Below, in pieces: positions 32,550 to 41,896 of a DNA stretch of 64,000 nucleotides. Position 1 is the stretch's first letter, and each line of letters begins with the position of its first letter. Below the pieces are notes generated by a model. It saw nothing but the letters and a program-made list of their open reading frames with translations. It had not been told where the DNA came from and made no database searches. Origin of the DNA: Streptomyces sp. Root1304 (GTDB lineage Bacteria; Actinomycetota; Actinomycetes; Streptomycetales; Streptomycetaceae); NCBI RefSeq assembly GCF_001426405.1, contig NZ_LMEP01000012.1, positions 1,068,707 through 1,132,706 of the forward strand. The letters are read 5' to 3'. The translations under genes were made by a program, and so were the position numbers.

Positions 32550-33977
32550 ATGCGCCGAGCGAAAATCGTTTGTACCCTTGGGCCCGCCACCGAAACATAC
32601 GACCAGATCAAGGCGTTGGTCGAGGCCGGAATGGACGTGGCCCGCCTCAATCTCAGCCACGGTTCGTACGTCGAGCACGAGGAGCGCTACCGGCGCGTCC
32701 GCAAGGCCTCCGACGAGGCCGGCCGCAGCGTCGGGGTGCTCGCCGACCTTCAAGGCCCGAAGATCCGCCTCGGCCGCTTCCGCGAAGGTCCCGTACTCCT
32801 TGAACGCGGTGACGAGTTCGCCATCACCGTCGAGCCGATGGAGGGCGACCGCCACTGCTGCGGGACGACCTACTCCGGTCTCGCCGCGGACGTGACCGCC
32901 GGGGAGCGCATCCTCGTCGACGACGGCCGCGTCACCCTGGAGGTCACCTCGGTCGAGGGCCCCCGGGTGAACACCCTGGTCATCGAGGGCGGCATGGTCT
33001 CCGACCACAAGGGGCTCAACCTCCCCGGCGTCGCCGTCTCCGTCCCCGCCCTCTCCGAGAAGGACATCGAGGACCTGCGGTGGGCGCTGCGCATCGGCGC
33101 CGACGTCATCGCCCTCTCCTTCGTCCGCAGCGCCCGCGACATCGACGACGTGCACCGGATCATGGACGAGGAGGGCCGCCGGCTGCCCGTCATCGCCAAG
33201 ATCGAGAAGCCGCAGGCCGTCGAGAACATCGAGGAGATCGTCGCCGCCTTCGACGGCATCATGGTCGCCCGCGGCGACCTGGGCGTCGAAATGCCCCTGG
33301 AGCAGGTGCCGATCGTCCAGAAGCGCGCCGTCAAGCTGGCCAAGCGGAACGCCAAGCCGGTCATCGTCGCCACCCAGATGCTCGACTCGATGATCGACAA
33401 CTCCCGCCCCACCCGTGCGGAGGCGAGCGACGTCGCCAACGCCGTCATCGACGGCACCGACGCCGTGATGCTCTCCGGCGAGACCAGCGTCGGCCGCCAC
33501 CCGATCGAGACCGTGCGCACCATGAGCCGGATCGTCGAGGCCGCCGAGGAGGACGTCCTCGCGAAGGGCCTGCCGCCGCTGACCGAGCGGAACAAGCCCC
33601 GGACCCAGGGCGGCGCGGTGGCCCGTGCGGCGGCCGAGATGGGTGACTTCCTCGGCGCCAGGTTCCTGGTCGCCTTCACGCAGTCCGGCGACACGGTCAA
33701 GCGGCTGTCCCGCTACCGCTCGCCGATTCCGCTGCTCGCCTTCACCCCGGACCCGGCGACCCGCTCGCAGCTCAATCTGACCTGGGGCGTCGAGACCTTC
33801 CTCGGCCCGCACGTCGACTCGACGGACGCGATGGTGGCCCAGGTGGACGAGGAACTGCTGCGGATCGGCCGCTGCCGTCCGGGCGACATCGTGGTCATCA
33901 CGGCGGGCTCGCCGCCGGGTGTCGCAGGGTCGACGAACCTGGTCCGGGTGCACCACATCGGAGAGGCTCTGACGTAG
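32550..33977 (+). CDS. pyk: Pyruvate kinase
   Basis: A 475-residue pyruvate kinase, converting phosphoenolpyruvate and ADP to pyruvate and ATP. Landmarks in order are KIVCTLGPAT at the N-terminus, MDVARLNLSHG, DLQGPKIRLG, the catalytic-lysine region AKIEKPQAVENIEEI (about 210-224), the metal-binding VARGDLGVEMPLEQVP, TQMLDSMI, and RAEASDVANAVIDGTDAVMLSGETSVG. The C-terminal allosteric domain is complete. Codon use is typical of a highly expressed gene. The transcript is probably leaderless (TAGGGT 6 nt before ATG), with an inverted repeat further upstream. Confidence 0.97.
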   Translation: MRRAKIVCTLGPATETYDQIKALVEAGMDVARLNLSHGSYVEHEERYRRVRKASDEAGRSVGVLADLQGPKIRLGRFREGPVLLERGDEFAITVEPMEGDRHCCGTTYSGLAADVTAGERILVDDGRVTLEVTSVEGPRVNTLVIEGGMVSDHKGLNLPGVAVSVPALSEKDIEDLRWALRIGADVIALSFVRSARDIDDVHRIMDEEGRRLPVIAKIEKPQAVENIEEIVAAFDGIMVARGDLGVEMPLEQVPIVQKRAVKLAKRNAKPVIVATQMLDSMIDNSRPTRAEASDVANAVIDGTDAVMLSGETSVGRHPIETVRTMSRIVEAAEEDVLAKGLPPLTERNKPRTQGGAVARAAAEMGDFLGARFLVAFTQSGDTVKRLSRYRSPIPLLAFTPDPATRSQLNLTWGVETFLGPHVDSTDAMVAQVDEELLRIGRCRPGDIVVITAGSPPGVAGSTNLVRVHHIGEALT

Positions 33978-34017
33978 GACGGGCTATTCGTCTCAAACCT
34001 TGGAATCAAAGGTAAAG

Positions 34018-34090
34018 TGCCCCGGGTGGGATTCGAACCCACGCTGTATGGTGTTTGAGACCACTGCCTCTTCCGCTGGGCTACCGGGGC
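34018..34090 (-). tRNA. tRNA with anticodon CAA and short variable arm (nominally tRNA-Leu)
   Basis: Read on the minus strand it folds as a clean cloverleaf of 73 nt: acceptor GCCCCGG/CCGGGGC with discriminator A, D-arm GCCCAGCGGAAGAGGC, anticodon stem GTGGT/ACCAT with loop CTCAAAC (anticodon CAA at 34055-34057), variable loop of only 5 nt (ACAGC), and T-arm GTGGG-TTCGAAT-CCCAC. CCA is not encoded. Anticodon CAA reads the leucine codon UUG. However bacterial leucine tRNAs normally have a long (class II) variable arm, so charging identity is uncertain. It lies between pyk and the ANTAR regulator, on the opposite strand to both. Confidence 0.9.
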
Positions 34091-34205
34091 ATCCTTCGAA
34101 ACGAAGGTCGGTGATCACCCGCCGTGTCCCTACCTTACAGGAGGTAGGTAGGCTCATGGGGAGCTGTATCCGCCTCGGAACGAGGCCATCGAACGAGGAG
34201 CCCGC

Positions 34206-34859
34206 GTGACCGCCCCCGAGTCGCCCCAGCCCGCCGACGACGCCGACGCGTCGCACGTCCCGCCGCTGACGACCCGCGTCGTCATCGCCGAGGACGAGGC
34301 CCTCATCCGCCTCGACCTCAAAGAGATGCTGGAGGAAGAGGGCTACACGGTCGTCGGTGAGGCCGGCGACGGCGCCACCGCCGTCGAGCTCGCCCGCGAG
34401 CACCGCCCCGACCTCGTCATCCTCGACGTGAAGATGCCCGTCCTCGACGGCATCTCGGCCGCCGAGAAGATCGCGGGCGAGTCCATCGCCCCGGTCCTCA
34501 TGCTCACCGCCTTCTCGCAGCGCGAGCTCGTCGAGCGGGCCAGGGACGCCGGCGCCATGGCGTACCTGGTGAAGCCGTTCAGCAAGAGCGACGTCGTGCC
34601 CGCCATCGAGATGGCCGTCTCCCGCTTCTCCGAACTGCGCGCCCTGGAGCAGGAGGTCGCGGACCTCTCCCAGCGCCTGGAGACCCGCAAGCTGGTGGAC
34701 CGCGCCAAGTCGGTCCTGCAGACCCAGTACGGACTGACCGAGCCGGCCGCGTTCCGCTGGATCCAGAAGACCTCCATGGACCGCCGCATGTCGATGCAGC
34801 AGGTCGCCGAGGCGGTCATCGAGGACGCCGAGGAGAAGAAGGCGGCCAAGGGCCAGTAG
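34206..34859 (+). CDS. pdtaR: ANTAR-domain response regulator (PdtaR type)
   Basis: A 217-residue regulator. The receiver domain covers about 23-140, with the acidic pair in VVIAEDE, phosphoacceptor Asp74 in ILDVKMP, LTAF, and the conserved Lys in LVKPFSKSD. An ANTAR RNA-binding domain covers about 150-208 (LETRKLVDRAKSVLQTQYGLTEPAAFRWIQKTSMDRRMSMQQVAEAVI). ANTAR proteins bind paired hairpins in mRNA leaders to prevent termination. PdtaR is paired with the PdtaS kinase elsewhere in actinobacteria. GTG 34206 follows a GAGGAG site. A perfect 36-bp palindrome ends the transcript. Confidence 0.93.
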   Translation: MTAPESPQPADDADASHVPPLTTRVVIAEDEALIRLDLKEMLEEEGYTVVGEAGDGATAVELAREHRPDLVILDVKMPVLDGISAAEKIAGESIAPVLMLTAFSQRELVERARDAGAMAYLVKPFSKSDVVPAIEMAVSRFSELRALEQEVADLSQRLETRKLVDRAKSVLQTQYGLTEPAAFRWIQKTSMDRRMSMQQVAEAVIEDAEEKKAAKGQ

Positions 34860-34880
34860 CAGGCCCCGCCCCGTACACGA

Positions 34881-34916
34881 GAAGGCCCGCCCCACGACGT
34901 CGTGGGGCGGGCCTTC
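34881..34916. terminator. Perfect 36-bp palindromic terminator
   Basis: The arms GAAGGCCCGCCCCACGAC and GTCGTGGGGCGGGCCTTC abut directly. It lies between the convergent pdtaR and livF genes and can terminate both. A short TT-containing tail is the only U-rich element. Confidence 0.88.
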
Positions 34917-34928
34917 GGTTCGTGGGGC

Positions 34929-35641
34929 TCAGTCCTCGCCGAGGTACGCCTTGCGGACGGACTCGTCGTGGAGCAGGTCCTGCCCCGTGCCCGAGAGCAC
35001 GATCTTGCCGATCTCCATCACATGGCCCTGGTCCGCCAGGGCCAGCGCGGCCTGGGCGTTCTGCTCGACGAGCAGGATGGTGGTGCCCTGGGCCTTCAGC
35101 TCGGAGATGGTCGCCATGATCTTCTGCATCATGATCGGCGAGAGACCCATGGAGGGCTCGTCGAGCATGAGCAGCTTCGGCTGGGACATCAGCGCCCGGC
35201 CCATGGCGAGCATCTGCTGCTCACCGCCGGAGAGCGTGCCGGCCGCCTGCTTGCGACGCTCGCCCAGGATCGGGAAGAGGTCGTAGGCGCGCTGGACGTC
35301 CTTGGCGATGCCCGCGGTGTCCTTCCGGAGGAAGGCGCCGAGGAGCAGGTTCTCCTCGATCGACATCCGGGGGAAGATGTGGCGGCCCTCGGGGGAGTGG
35401 GCCAGACCCAGCGAGACGATCTTGTGCGCGGGGATCTTGCGGAGGGACTTGCCCTCGAACTTGATCTGGCCGCCGACCGGCTTGAGGAGCCCGGAGAGGG
35501 TCCGCAGGGTGGTGGTCTTCCCGGCGCCGTTGGTGCCGATGAGGGTGACGACCTCACCGGCGTCGACGGAGAAGGAGATGCCCTTGACGGCCTCGATCTT
35601 TCCGTAGGCGACGCGCAGGTCCTCGACTTCGAGCAGTGCGG

Positions 35642-35645
<4 letters not shown>
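34929..35645 (-). CDS. livF: Branched-chain amino-acid ABC transporter ATP-binding protein LivF
   Basis: A 238-residue ABC ATPase, last gene of the liv operon. Walker A GTNGAGKTT is near residue 38, the ABC signature is LSGGEQQMLAMGRAL, Walker B is LLMLDEPSMGLSP, and the switch His lies in ILLVEQNAQAAL (glutamine-rich, typical of LivF). The protein drives import of leucine, isoleucine and valine together with LivG, LivM, LivH and the lipoprotein LivK. Its ATG overlaps the livG stop as ATGA. Confidence 0.95.
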
Positions 35646-36652
<1,007 letters not shown>

Positions 36653-36655
36653 GGT

Positions 36656-38494
36656 TCAGGCACCTGCCTTGGCGAGCGTGGCGGGCGTCTCGTCCTTCTC
36701 GTGGAACTCCAGCTGGTTGCGCCGGTTGGCGATCATGCCCTCCGGGCGGAAGCGCATGAGCAGGATCAGCGCGACGCCGAAGAGCAGCAGCTGGTACTCG
36801 CCCATGAACTGGAGCTTGTTCGGGATGAGGAAGAGCAGGGACGCGCCGACCAGGGGACCGCTCATGGTGCCCATGCCGCCGAGGACGACGGCCGCGAGCA
36901 GGAAGGCGGAGTTGGGCGGGATCGGACCGGCGAAGAGGTACTGCTCCGGGGTCACCGTGTAGGTGACGTGGGCCTGCACGGTGCCGGCGAGACCGGCCAG
37001 CGAGGCACCGAGCGCGAAGGCGATCAGCTTCACCCGGAAGCCGTTGATGCCCATGGCGAGCGCGGCGGTCTCGTCCTCGCGGATGGCGACCCAGGCGCGG
37101 CCGATGCGGGAGTCGCCGCTGCGCCGGAAGACCAGCACGACGACCGCCATGATCAGCAGCATCAGGAAGAAGTAGTTCGCGAAGCGGCCGATGGTGAAGC
37201 CGCCGATCACGTGCTCGGCGCCGAAGTCGAACCCGAACATGCTCAGGTTCGGGATGGACGCGATGCCGTTGGAGCCGTTGGTGATGTCGGGACCGGAGGT
37301 GCCGTCGGTGTTGTTCACCGTGATCCGGAAGATCTCACCGAAACCGAGGGTGACGATGGCGAGGTAGTCGCCGCGCAGCCGCAGGGTCGGGGCGCCGATG
37401 AGGACACCGAAGATCAGGGAGGCCGCCGCACCGACCAGGATGGCCGCCCAGAAGGGGAAGTGCAGACCGAACGGGGAGGTCGGGGCGCCCGAGACGAGGG
37501 CGGCCGCGTAGGCACCCACGCCGAGGAAGGCGACGTAACCGAGGTCGAGGAGACCGGCGAGGCCGACGACGATGTTCAGGCCCAGGGCGACCGTGGCGAA
37601 GATCAGGATGTAGACGCCGAGCGTCGCGTACTGGTCGTCGGTCTGGGTGAAGGGGAAGAGAGCCGCGGCGGTGAACGCGCCCGCGATGGACAGGTTCTGG
37701 TGCTTGCCGGTGAGCTGCGTGGCCTGCGCGATGAGACCCGACTTGTTGACCGCGGCGAAGCCGAGGCCGGCCGTGATCAGGAAGCCGAGGAACAGCTCGT
37801 CGTACTCCGTGCCGACACCGTAGGTGAAGACGCCGAGCGCCACGGCGAGGACGCCCGCGATGATCAGGATCTCCAGGGAGGAGTGCATCGAGGGCAGTCG
37901 GCGCACCGAACCGGTGGTGGCGAAGGCCGCCTTGAAGGTGGCCCAGTTGTTGCCGGCCTTGTGCTTGAACTGGTCCCAGCCGGTGTCCTCGGGGTCCACG
38001 GGCAGCAGCTTCGGCCGCTCGAAGGGGAGGGCGAGGGCGCCGAGGAGGGCGAGCAGGGTGGCGAGCGCGAGGATCGCGCCGCCCGGCTCCAGGTTGACCG
38101 GGCCGCCGAGCTCGATGCTGATGGCGCCGACCGTGAACCAGGCGGTGCCGAAGGAGGCGAGCGCGGCGAGCTTGAGGGCCGCGTCACCGCCGGCCGGGGT
38201 CAGCCAGCGGGTGCCCTTGACGCCGTACGACGAGAGGGCGAAGAGGACGGTGAGCAGGCCCAGCACCAGGACCTGCATCTGCAGGCCGGCGGGGGAGCCG
38301 TAGAACGTGAGGTCGCCGGGGAAGCGGGACGTCCAGGTCCAGGAGAGGAAGCAGCTGGCGACCGTGACGACGGCGCCGCCGAGGGCGAGGGGGCGGGCGG
38401 CCCCGGCCGGCACGAAGCCGATGAGGCCGGTCGCCTCGGGGGCGGGAGCCGTCGCCGCCGTGGTGTTCTCGGAGATGGTGGTCATGGTGCTCAC
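36656..38494 (-). CDS. livM: Branched-chain amino-acid ABC transporter permease LivM (long form)
   Basis: A 612-residue permease. The C-terminal ~350 residues are the LivM core (GLNIVVGLAGLLDLGYVAFLGVGAYAAAL, PTLRLRGDYLAIVTLGFGEI, GRAWVAIREDETAALAMGIN, GGMGTMSGPLVGA). The N-terminal ~250 residues add about six extra hydrophobic segments (LALGGAVVTVASCFLSW, LALATLLALLGALALPF, IIAGVLAVALGVFTYG) not found in enterobacterial LivM. GTG 38494 is chosen for the GTGA overlap with livH. An in-frame ATG at 38485 is the alternative. It forms the membrane channel with LivH. Confidence 0.92.
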   Translation of the reverse strand: MSTMTTISENTTAATAPAPEATGLIGFVPAGAARPLALGGAVVTVASCFLSWTWTSRFPGDLTFYGSPAGLQMQVLVLGLLTVLFALSSYGVKGTRWLTPAGGDAALKLAALASFGTAWFTVGAISIELGGPVNLEPGGAILALATLLALLGALALPFERPKLLPVDPEDTGWDQFKHKAGNNWATFKAAFATTGSVRRLPSMHSSLEILIIAGVLAVALGVFTYGVGTEYDELFLGFLITAGLGFAAVNKSGLIAQATQLTGKHQNLSIAGAFTAAALFPFTQTDDQYATLGVYILIFATVALGLNIVVGLAGLLDLGYVAFLGVGAYAAALVSGAPTSPFGLHFPFWAAILVGAAASLIFGVLIGAPTLRLRGDYLAIVTLGFGEIFRITVNNTDGTSGPDITNGSNGIASIPNLSMFGFDFGAEHVIGGFTIGRFANYFFLMLLIMAVVVLVFRRSGDSRIGRAWVAIREDETAALAMGINGFRVKLIAFALGASLAGLAGTVQAHVTYTVTPEQYLFAGPIPPNSAFLLAAVVLGGMGTMSGPLVGASLLFLIPNKLQFMGEYQLLLFGVALILLMRFRPEGMIANRRNQLEFHEKDETPATLAKAGA

Positions 38495-39420
38495 GCCCTG
38501 TCCGCGACGCGCTCGCCGAGGAGGCCTTGTGGCCGGGCGAGGAGTACGACGATGAGGAGTACGAAGGCCCAGACGTCTGCCCAGGACTGGCCGCCGAGCT
38601 GGTCCATACCGGGGATGTGGCTGATGTAGGCCGTCGCCATGGTCTCCGCGACGCCGAGGACCACACCGCCGATCATGGCCCCGTAGATGTTGCCGATGCC
38701 GCCGAGGACGGCGGCGGTGAACGCCTTGAGTCCGAGGAGGAAGCCCATCTTGTAGTCGACGACGCCGTACTTGAGGCCGTAGGCGACGGCGCCGACCGCG
38801 GCGAACGCGGCACCGAGGGCGAACGCGATCACGATGATCCGGTCGGTGTTGACGCCCATGAGCTTCGCGGTGTCCGGGTCCTGCGCCGTGGCCTGCATGC
38901 CGCGGCCGACGCGGGTGCGCATCACGAAGAAGGCGAGGACGGCCATGCAGATCGGGGCGGCGATCAGGAGGAAGACGTCGCCGGTCTGGATGGTGACCGG
39001 GCCGAGCTCGATCGGGCCGCCGGGGATCTGCGGGAAGGTCCGGGCGGACTTCGCCTCGGGGTAGAAGGTCCACACGGCCTGCTGGAGGGCGAGCGAGAGA
39101 CCGATCGCGGTGATGAGCGGGGCGAGGCGGGGGCCACCGCGCAGCGGGCGGTAGGCCAGGCGTTCCGCCCCGACGGCTATCGTCGTCGCGACGAGCACGG
39201 CACCGATGATCATGAGGGGCAGCGCGACCCACATGGTGGTGCCGCCGGGCAGGATGAGCCAGACCGTGAGCGCCCCGAAGCCGCCGGTCATGAAGATCTC
39301 GCCATGGGCGAAGTTGATGAGCTGGACGATGCCGTAGACCATCGTGTAGCCGACGGCGACCAGCCCGTACATGGATCCCAGTAGCAGGCCGTTGACCAGC
39401 TGCTGCGGCAGTTCGTTCAC
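38491..39420 (-). CDS. livH: Branched-chain amino-acid ABC transporter permease LivH
   Basis: A 309-residue permease with about eight hydrophobic segments. It begins NELPQQLVNGLLLGSMYGLVAVGYTMVYGIVQLINFAHGEIFMTGGF, the LivH signature. It continues with LAYRPLRGGPRLAPLITAIG, MQATAQDPDTAKLMGVN and LGGIGNIYGAMIGG. The GTG start at 39420 has GGAGGACAATGC immediately upstream. Readings further upstream lack hydrophobic character. It is coupled to livM. A 109-bp gap separates it from livK, which may allow partial attenuation so that LivK is made in excess. Confidence 0.94.
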   Translation of the reverse strand: MNELPQQLVNGLLLGSMYGLVAVGYTMVYGIVQLINFAHGEIFMTGGFGALTVWLILPGGTTMWVALPLMIIGAVLVATTIAVGAERLAYRPLRGGPRLAPLITAIGLSLALQQAVWTFYPEAKSARTFPQIPGGPIELGPVTIQTGDVFLLIAAPICMAVLAFFVMRTRVGRGMQATAQDPDTAKLMGVNTDRIIVIAFALGAAFAAVGAVAYGLKYGVVDYKMGFLLGLKAFTAAVLGGIGNIYGAMIGGVVLGVAETMATAYISHIPGMDQLGGQSWADVWAFVLLIVVLLARPQGLLGERVADRA

Positions 39421-39529
39421 CGCATTGTCCTCCGAGACTTTCGACGGATGTGACACCGCGCGGGGCGCCTGGTGCGGCCCCCCGCGCGATGAAAGTGGTG
39501 CTGAGTGGTGCGGTACGGGCTGCTGAGGA

Positions 39530-40765
39530 TCAGCCGCCGAAGGTGCCGGACTCGACCGGCTTGTACGCGCCGCCCTCGACCTTGTAGACCGTGAGCTGCT
39601 TGTTCGTGGTGTCACCGAACTCGTCGAAGGAGACCTTGCCGGTCACGCCCTCGAAGGAGACGCCCTGCATGGCCTCGACGACCTTGGCGCGCTCCGGGAC
39701 CTTGCCGCCGTTGCCCTCGGTGGCCTTCTTGACGGCCTCGATGACCGCCCAGGTCGAGTCGTAGGCGTAGCCGCCGTAGGCCTCGTAGGCCTCCTTGTAG
39801 CCCTTGGCCTTGTAGTTGGCCAGGAACTCCTTGGCGGACGGGAGGGACTCGATCGGCGAACCGACGGAGGTGGCGATGTCGCCCTCGGCCGCCGTGGCGC
39901 CCGCCAGCTTCACGTACTCGGGGCTGTAGATCGCGTCGCCGCCGACGACGGTGACCTTCGCGCCGGCCTCCTTGATCTGCTTGGCCAGCGGGCCGGCGGC
40001 CGGGTACTCGCCACCGTAGTAGACGACGTCGGCGCCGGAGCTCTTCACCTTGGTCGCGACCGCGGAGAAGTCCTTGGTGTCCGGGTTGATGTGCTCGGTG
40101 CCGAGGACCTTGCCGCCGAGCTTCTCGAACTCGCCCTTGAAGGTGCCCGCGAGGCCGGCGCCGTAGGTCTTCTTGTCGTCGATGATGAAGGCCTTGGTCT
40201 TCTTGGCCTTGTTGAAGACGTACTGCGCGGCGAACGGGCCCTGGATGGCGTCCGTGGTCGCGGTGCGGAAGTACGACTTGTAGCCGCGCTTCTTGTCACC
40301 GGTGGACCAGTTGGGGCCCTGGCTCAGCGACGGGTTGGTGTTGGCCGGGGAGACCTGGACCAGCTTGGCGTCGTCGAAGACCTTCTGCATCGACTCGGAC
40401 ACCGAGGAGTTCAGCGGACCCACGACGCCGAGGACGTTCTTGTCGGCGACGAACTTCGTGGCGTTCTGCTGGCCGGCGGAGGGCTGCGCCTGGTCGTCCA
40501 GGGTCTCCAGCTTGAAGGTCACGCCCTTGACGTAGGCCTTCTCGTTGGCCGTCTTGACCGCGAGGTCGGCCGAGTTCTTGATGCCGAGGCCGAGGGCGGA
40601 CAGCTCACCCGTGAGGGGCGCGTCGAGACCGATGGTCACGGTGACATTGCCGCCGTCACCGTTCCCGGCCTCGCCACCCTTGTCGTCGCGAGAACCACAG
40701 GCGGTGAGCGTGAGCGCTCCCGCGGTGACCGCGGTGGTGAGTATGAGCAACGAACGGTTTCGCAC
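39530..40765 (-). CDS. livK: Branched-chain amino-acid-binding lipoprotein LivK
   Basis: A 411-residue periplasmic-binding-type lipoprotein. The signal peptide ends at the lipobox LTAC (Cys23), after which CGSRDDKGGEAGNGDGG forms a flexible tether. The mature protein has VTIGLDAPLTGELSALGLGIKNSADLAV and later VVGPLNSSVSESMQ and TKAFIIDDKKTYGAGLAGTF, all typical of leucine/amide-binding proteins. It captures substrate outside the membrane for LivHM. GTG start with GGAAAGGA upstream. It is the first gene of the liv operon, preceded by a 477-bp region without genes that should hold the operon's promoter. Confidence 0.95.
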   Translation of the reverse strand: MRNRSLLILTTAVTAGALTLTACGSRDDKGGEAGNGDGGNVTVTIGLDAPLTGELSALGLGIKNSADLAVKTANEKAYVKGVTFKLETLDDQAQPSAGQQNATKFVADKNVLGVVGPLNSSVSESMQKVFDDAKLVQVSPANTNPSLSQGPNWSTGDKKRGYKSYFRTATTDAIQGPFAAQYVFNKAKKTKAFIIDDKKTYGAGLAGTFKGEFEKLGGKVLGTEHINPDTKDFSAVATKVKSSGADVVYYGGEYPAAGPLAKQIKEAGAKVTVVGGDAIYSPEYVKLAGATAAEGDIATSVGSPIESLPSAKEFLANYKAKGYKEAYEAYGGYAYDSTWAVIEAVKKATEGNGGKVPERAKVVEAMQGVSFEGVTGKVSFDEFGDTTNKQLTVYKVEGGAYKPVESGTFGG

Positions 40766-41242
40766 GAAGGGTCCTTTCCCTGGCGCGGCCCCCTCGGACG
40801 AGGCGGTGCCGTGAAGCTGCGGAGCGAGGGGCGCCGTTGTGGAACGCCGGGCCGTACTGGGTTTGGTACAAGGCCGTGCAGTAGAACGCGCCCGGCGGCG
40901 CGGTGACTGGCGGTGACTCTAAGCGCAGGTGGGGAGGGTCGGGGAGCGGCGAGGACAGGATGTGACTGTCTTGTTATGCCGAGGGGGAAATGGTGTGCGC
41001 GGCGCCTGGGAAAACCGGGGCATAGGGGTCGGTAACGCGGTGTTCACATACTGAGAACGCCCAGTTCCGCTAAGGGGCTTGAGCGATTCTTGGTACTGAC
41101 GGTCCGCTCAGCGGACTCTCCGGATATCGGACAGCGGCAGAAACCTGAGCGGACGAACCGGCCCTTCCGCTTCAGGTCGGAGCGACTCGTGTGTATGTGA
41201 CACAGCGTGACGAAGGGGAGGGTGGGCGAAGGGCGGGAACGC
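40766..41242. other. 477-bp non-coding region upstream of livK
   Basis: No reading frame with convincing codon bias is present on either strand. Base composition is noticeably less GC-rich than in the flanking genes. Visible elements are a 10-bp-phased direct repeat at 40901-40918, a GTCCGC-TCA-GCGGAC palindrome at 41102-41116 and a copy of its half-site (TGAGCGGAC) at 41146-41154. It probably contains the liv operon promoter and leader. A small RNA could also be here, but I see no terminator hairpin inside. Confidence 0.5.
40901..40918. promoter_or_regulatory. Direct repeat CGGTGACT x2, one helical turn apart
   Basis: CGGTGACT occurs at 40901-40908 and 40911-40918, a 10-bp period that puts both on the same DNA face. 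It lies about 140 bp upstream of the livK start. This resembles sites for tandem-binding response regulators. No specific regulator can be named. Confidence 0.4.
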
Positions 41243-41278
41243 CGAAGGGGGCGGCACCCGCGGGTGCCGCCCCCTTCG
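41243..41278. terminator. Perfect 36-bp palindromic terminator after thioesterase gene
   Basis: The arms CGAAGGGGGCGGCACCCG and CGGGTGCCGCCCCCTTCG abut directly, 14 bp beyond the stop of the leftward thioesterase gene. Confidence 0.85.
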
Positions 41279-41292
41279 TGGTCCGTCGCTGG

Positions 41293-41826
41293 TCAGGCGC
41301 CCGGGGCCACCGCCGCGTCCGCGCCGGAGGCCGCCGCGGGGCCGTCGCCCGTCAGCATCGCGGCGTCCTTCGCGGTGACCTCACGCAGCAGACAGGTCAG
41401 CCGCGCCGAGCAGACCCGCTTGCCCTGCTCGTCGCTGATCACGATCTCGTACGTCGCCGTCGTGCGGCCGCGGTGCACCGGGGTCGCCACACCGGTCACC
41501 AGCCCGCTGCGCACCCCGCGGTGATGGGTGCAGTTCAGGTCGACGCCCACGGCGATCCGGGAGGACCCGCCGTGCAGCATCGAGCCGACGGAGCCCAGCG
41601 TCTCGGCGAGCACCGCCGACGCGCCGCCGTGCAGCAGACCGTACGGCTGGGTGTTCCCCTCCACCGGCATCGTGCCGACGACCCGCTCGGCGGACGCCTC
41701 CACGATCTGGACGCCCATCCGGTTCCCCAGGTGCCCGGCGGAGAAGAGCGCCGGGAGGTCGACGCCCAGCGCCGCGTACTCGTCGATGACCTCCTGCGGG
41801 AACGTCACGTGCTGCTGCTCGCCCAT
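41293..41826 (-). CDS. Hotdog-fold acyl-CoA thioesterase (PaaI/YbgC-like)
   Basis: A 177-residue hotdog thioesterase. It contains NRMGVQIVEASAERVVGTMPVEGNTQPYG, then LLHGGASAVLAETLGSVGS, the HGG(A)xxxLAE active-site helix of the PaaI family, and the strand GVDLNCTHHRGVRSGLVTGVATPVHRGRTTATYEI. It hydrolyses small or aromatic acyl-CoAs. The substrate is unknown. ATG 41826 is preferred. A longer frame to 41892 adds a repetitive YEEQSPYEDE leader with no ribosome site. It is followed by a strong terminator. Confidence 0.88.
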   Translation of the reverse strand: MGEQQHVTFPQEVIDEYAALGVDLPALFSAGHLGNRMGVQIVEASAERVVGTMPVEGNTQPYGLLHGGASAVLAETLGSVGSMLHGGSSRIAVGVDLNCTHHRGVRSGLVTGVATPVHRGRTTATYEIVISDEQGKRVCSARLTCLLREVTAKDAAMLTGDGPAAASGADAAVAPGA

Positions 41827-41896
41827 GGGCCGGCTCCGTTCGTCTTCGTACGGCGACTGCTCTTCGTACGGCTGCTGATACCGCCTGAGCAAACGC

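Noticed and set aside
34018..34090. tRNA gene as an integration site of a mobile element
   Set aside because: No integrase, excisionase or duplicated tRNA 3' end flanks it. Both neighbours are conserved housekeeping-type genes.
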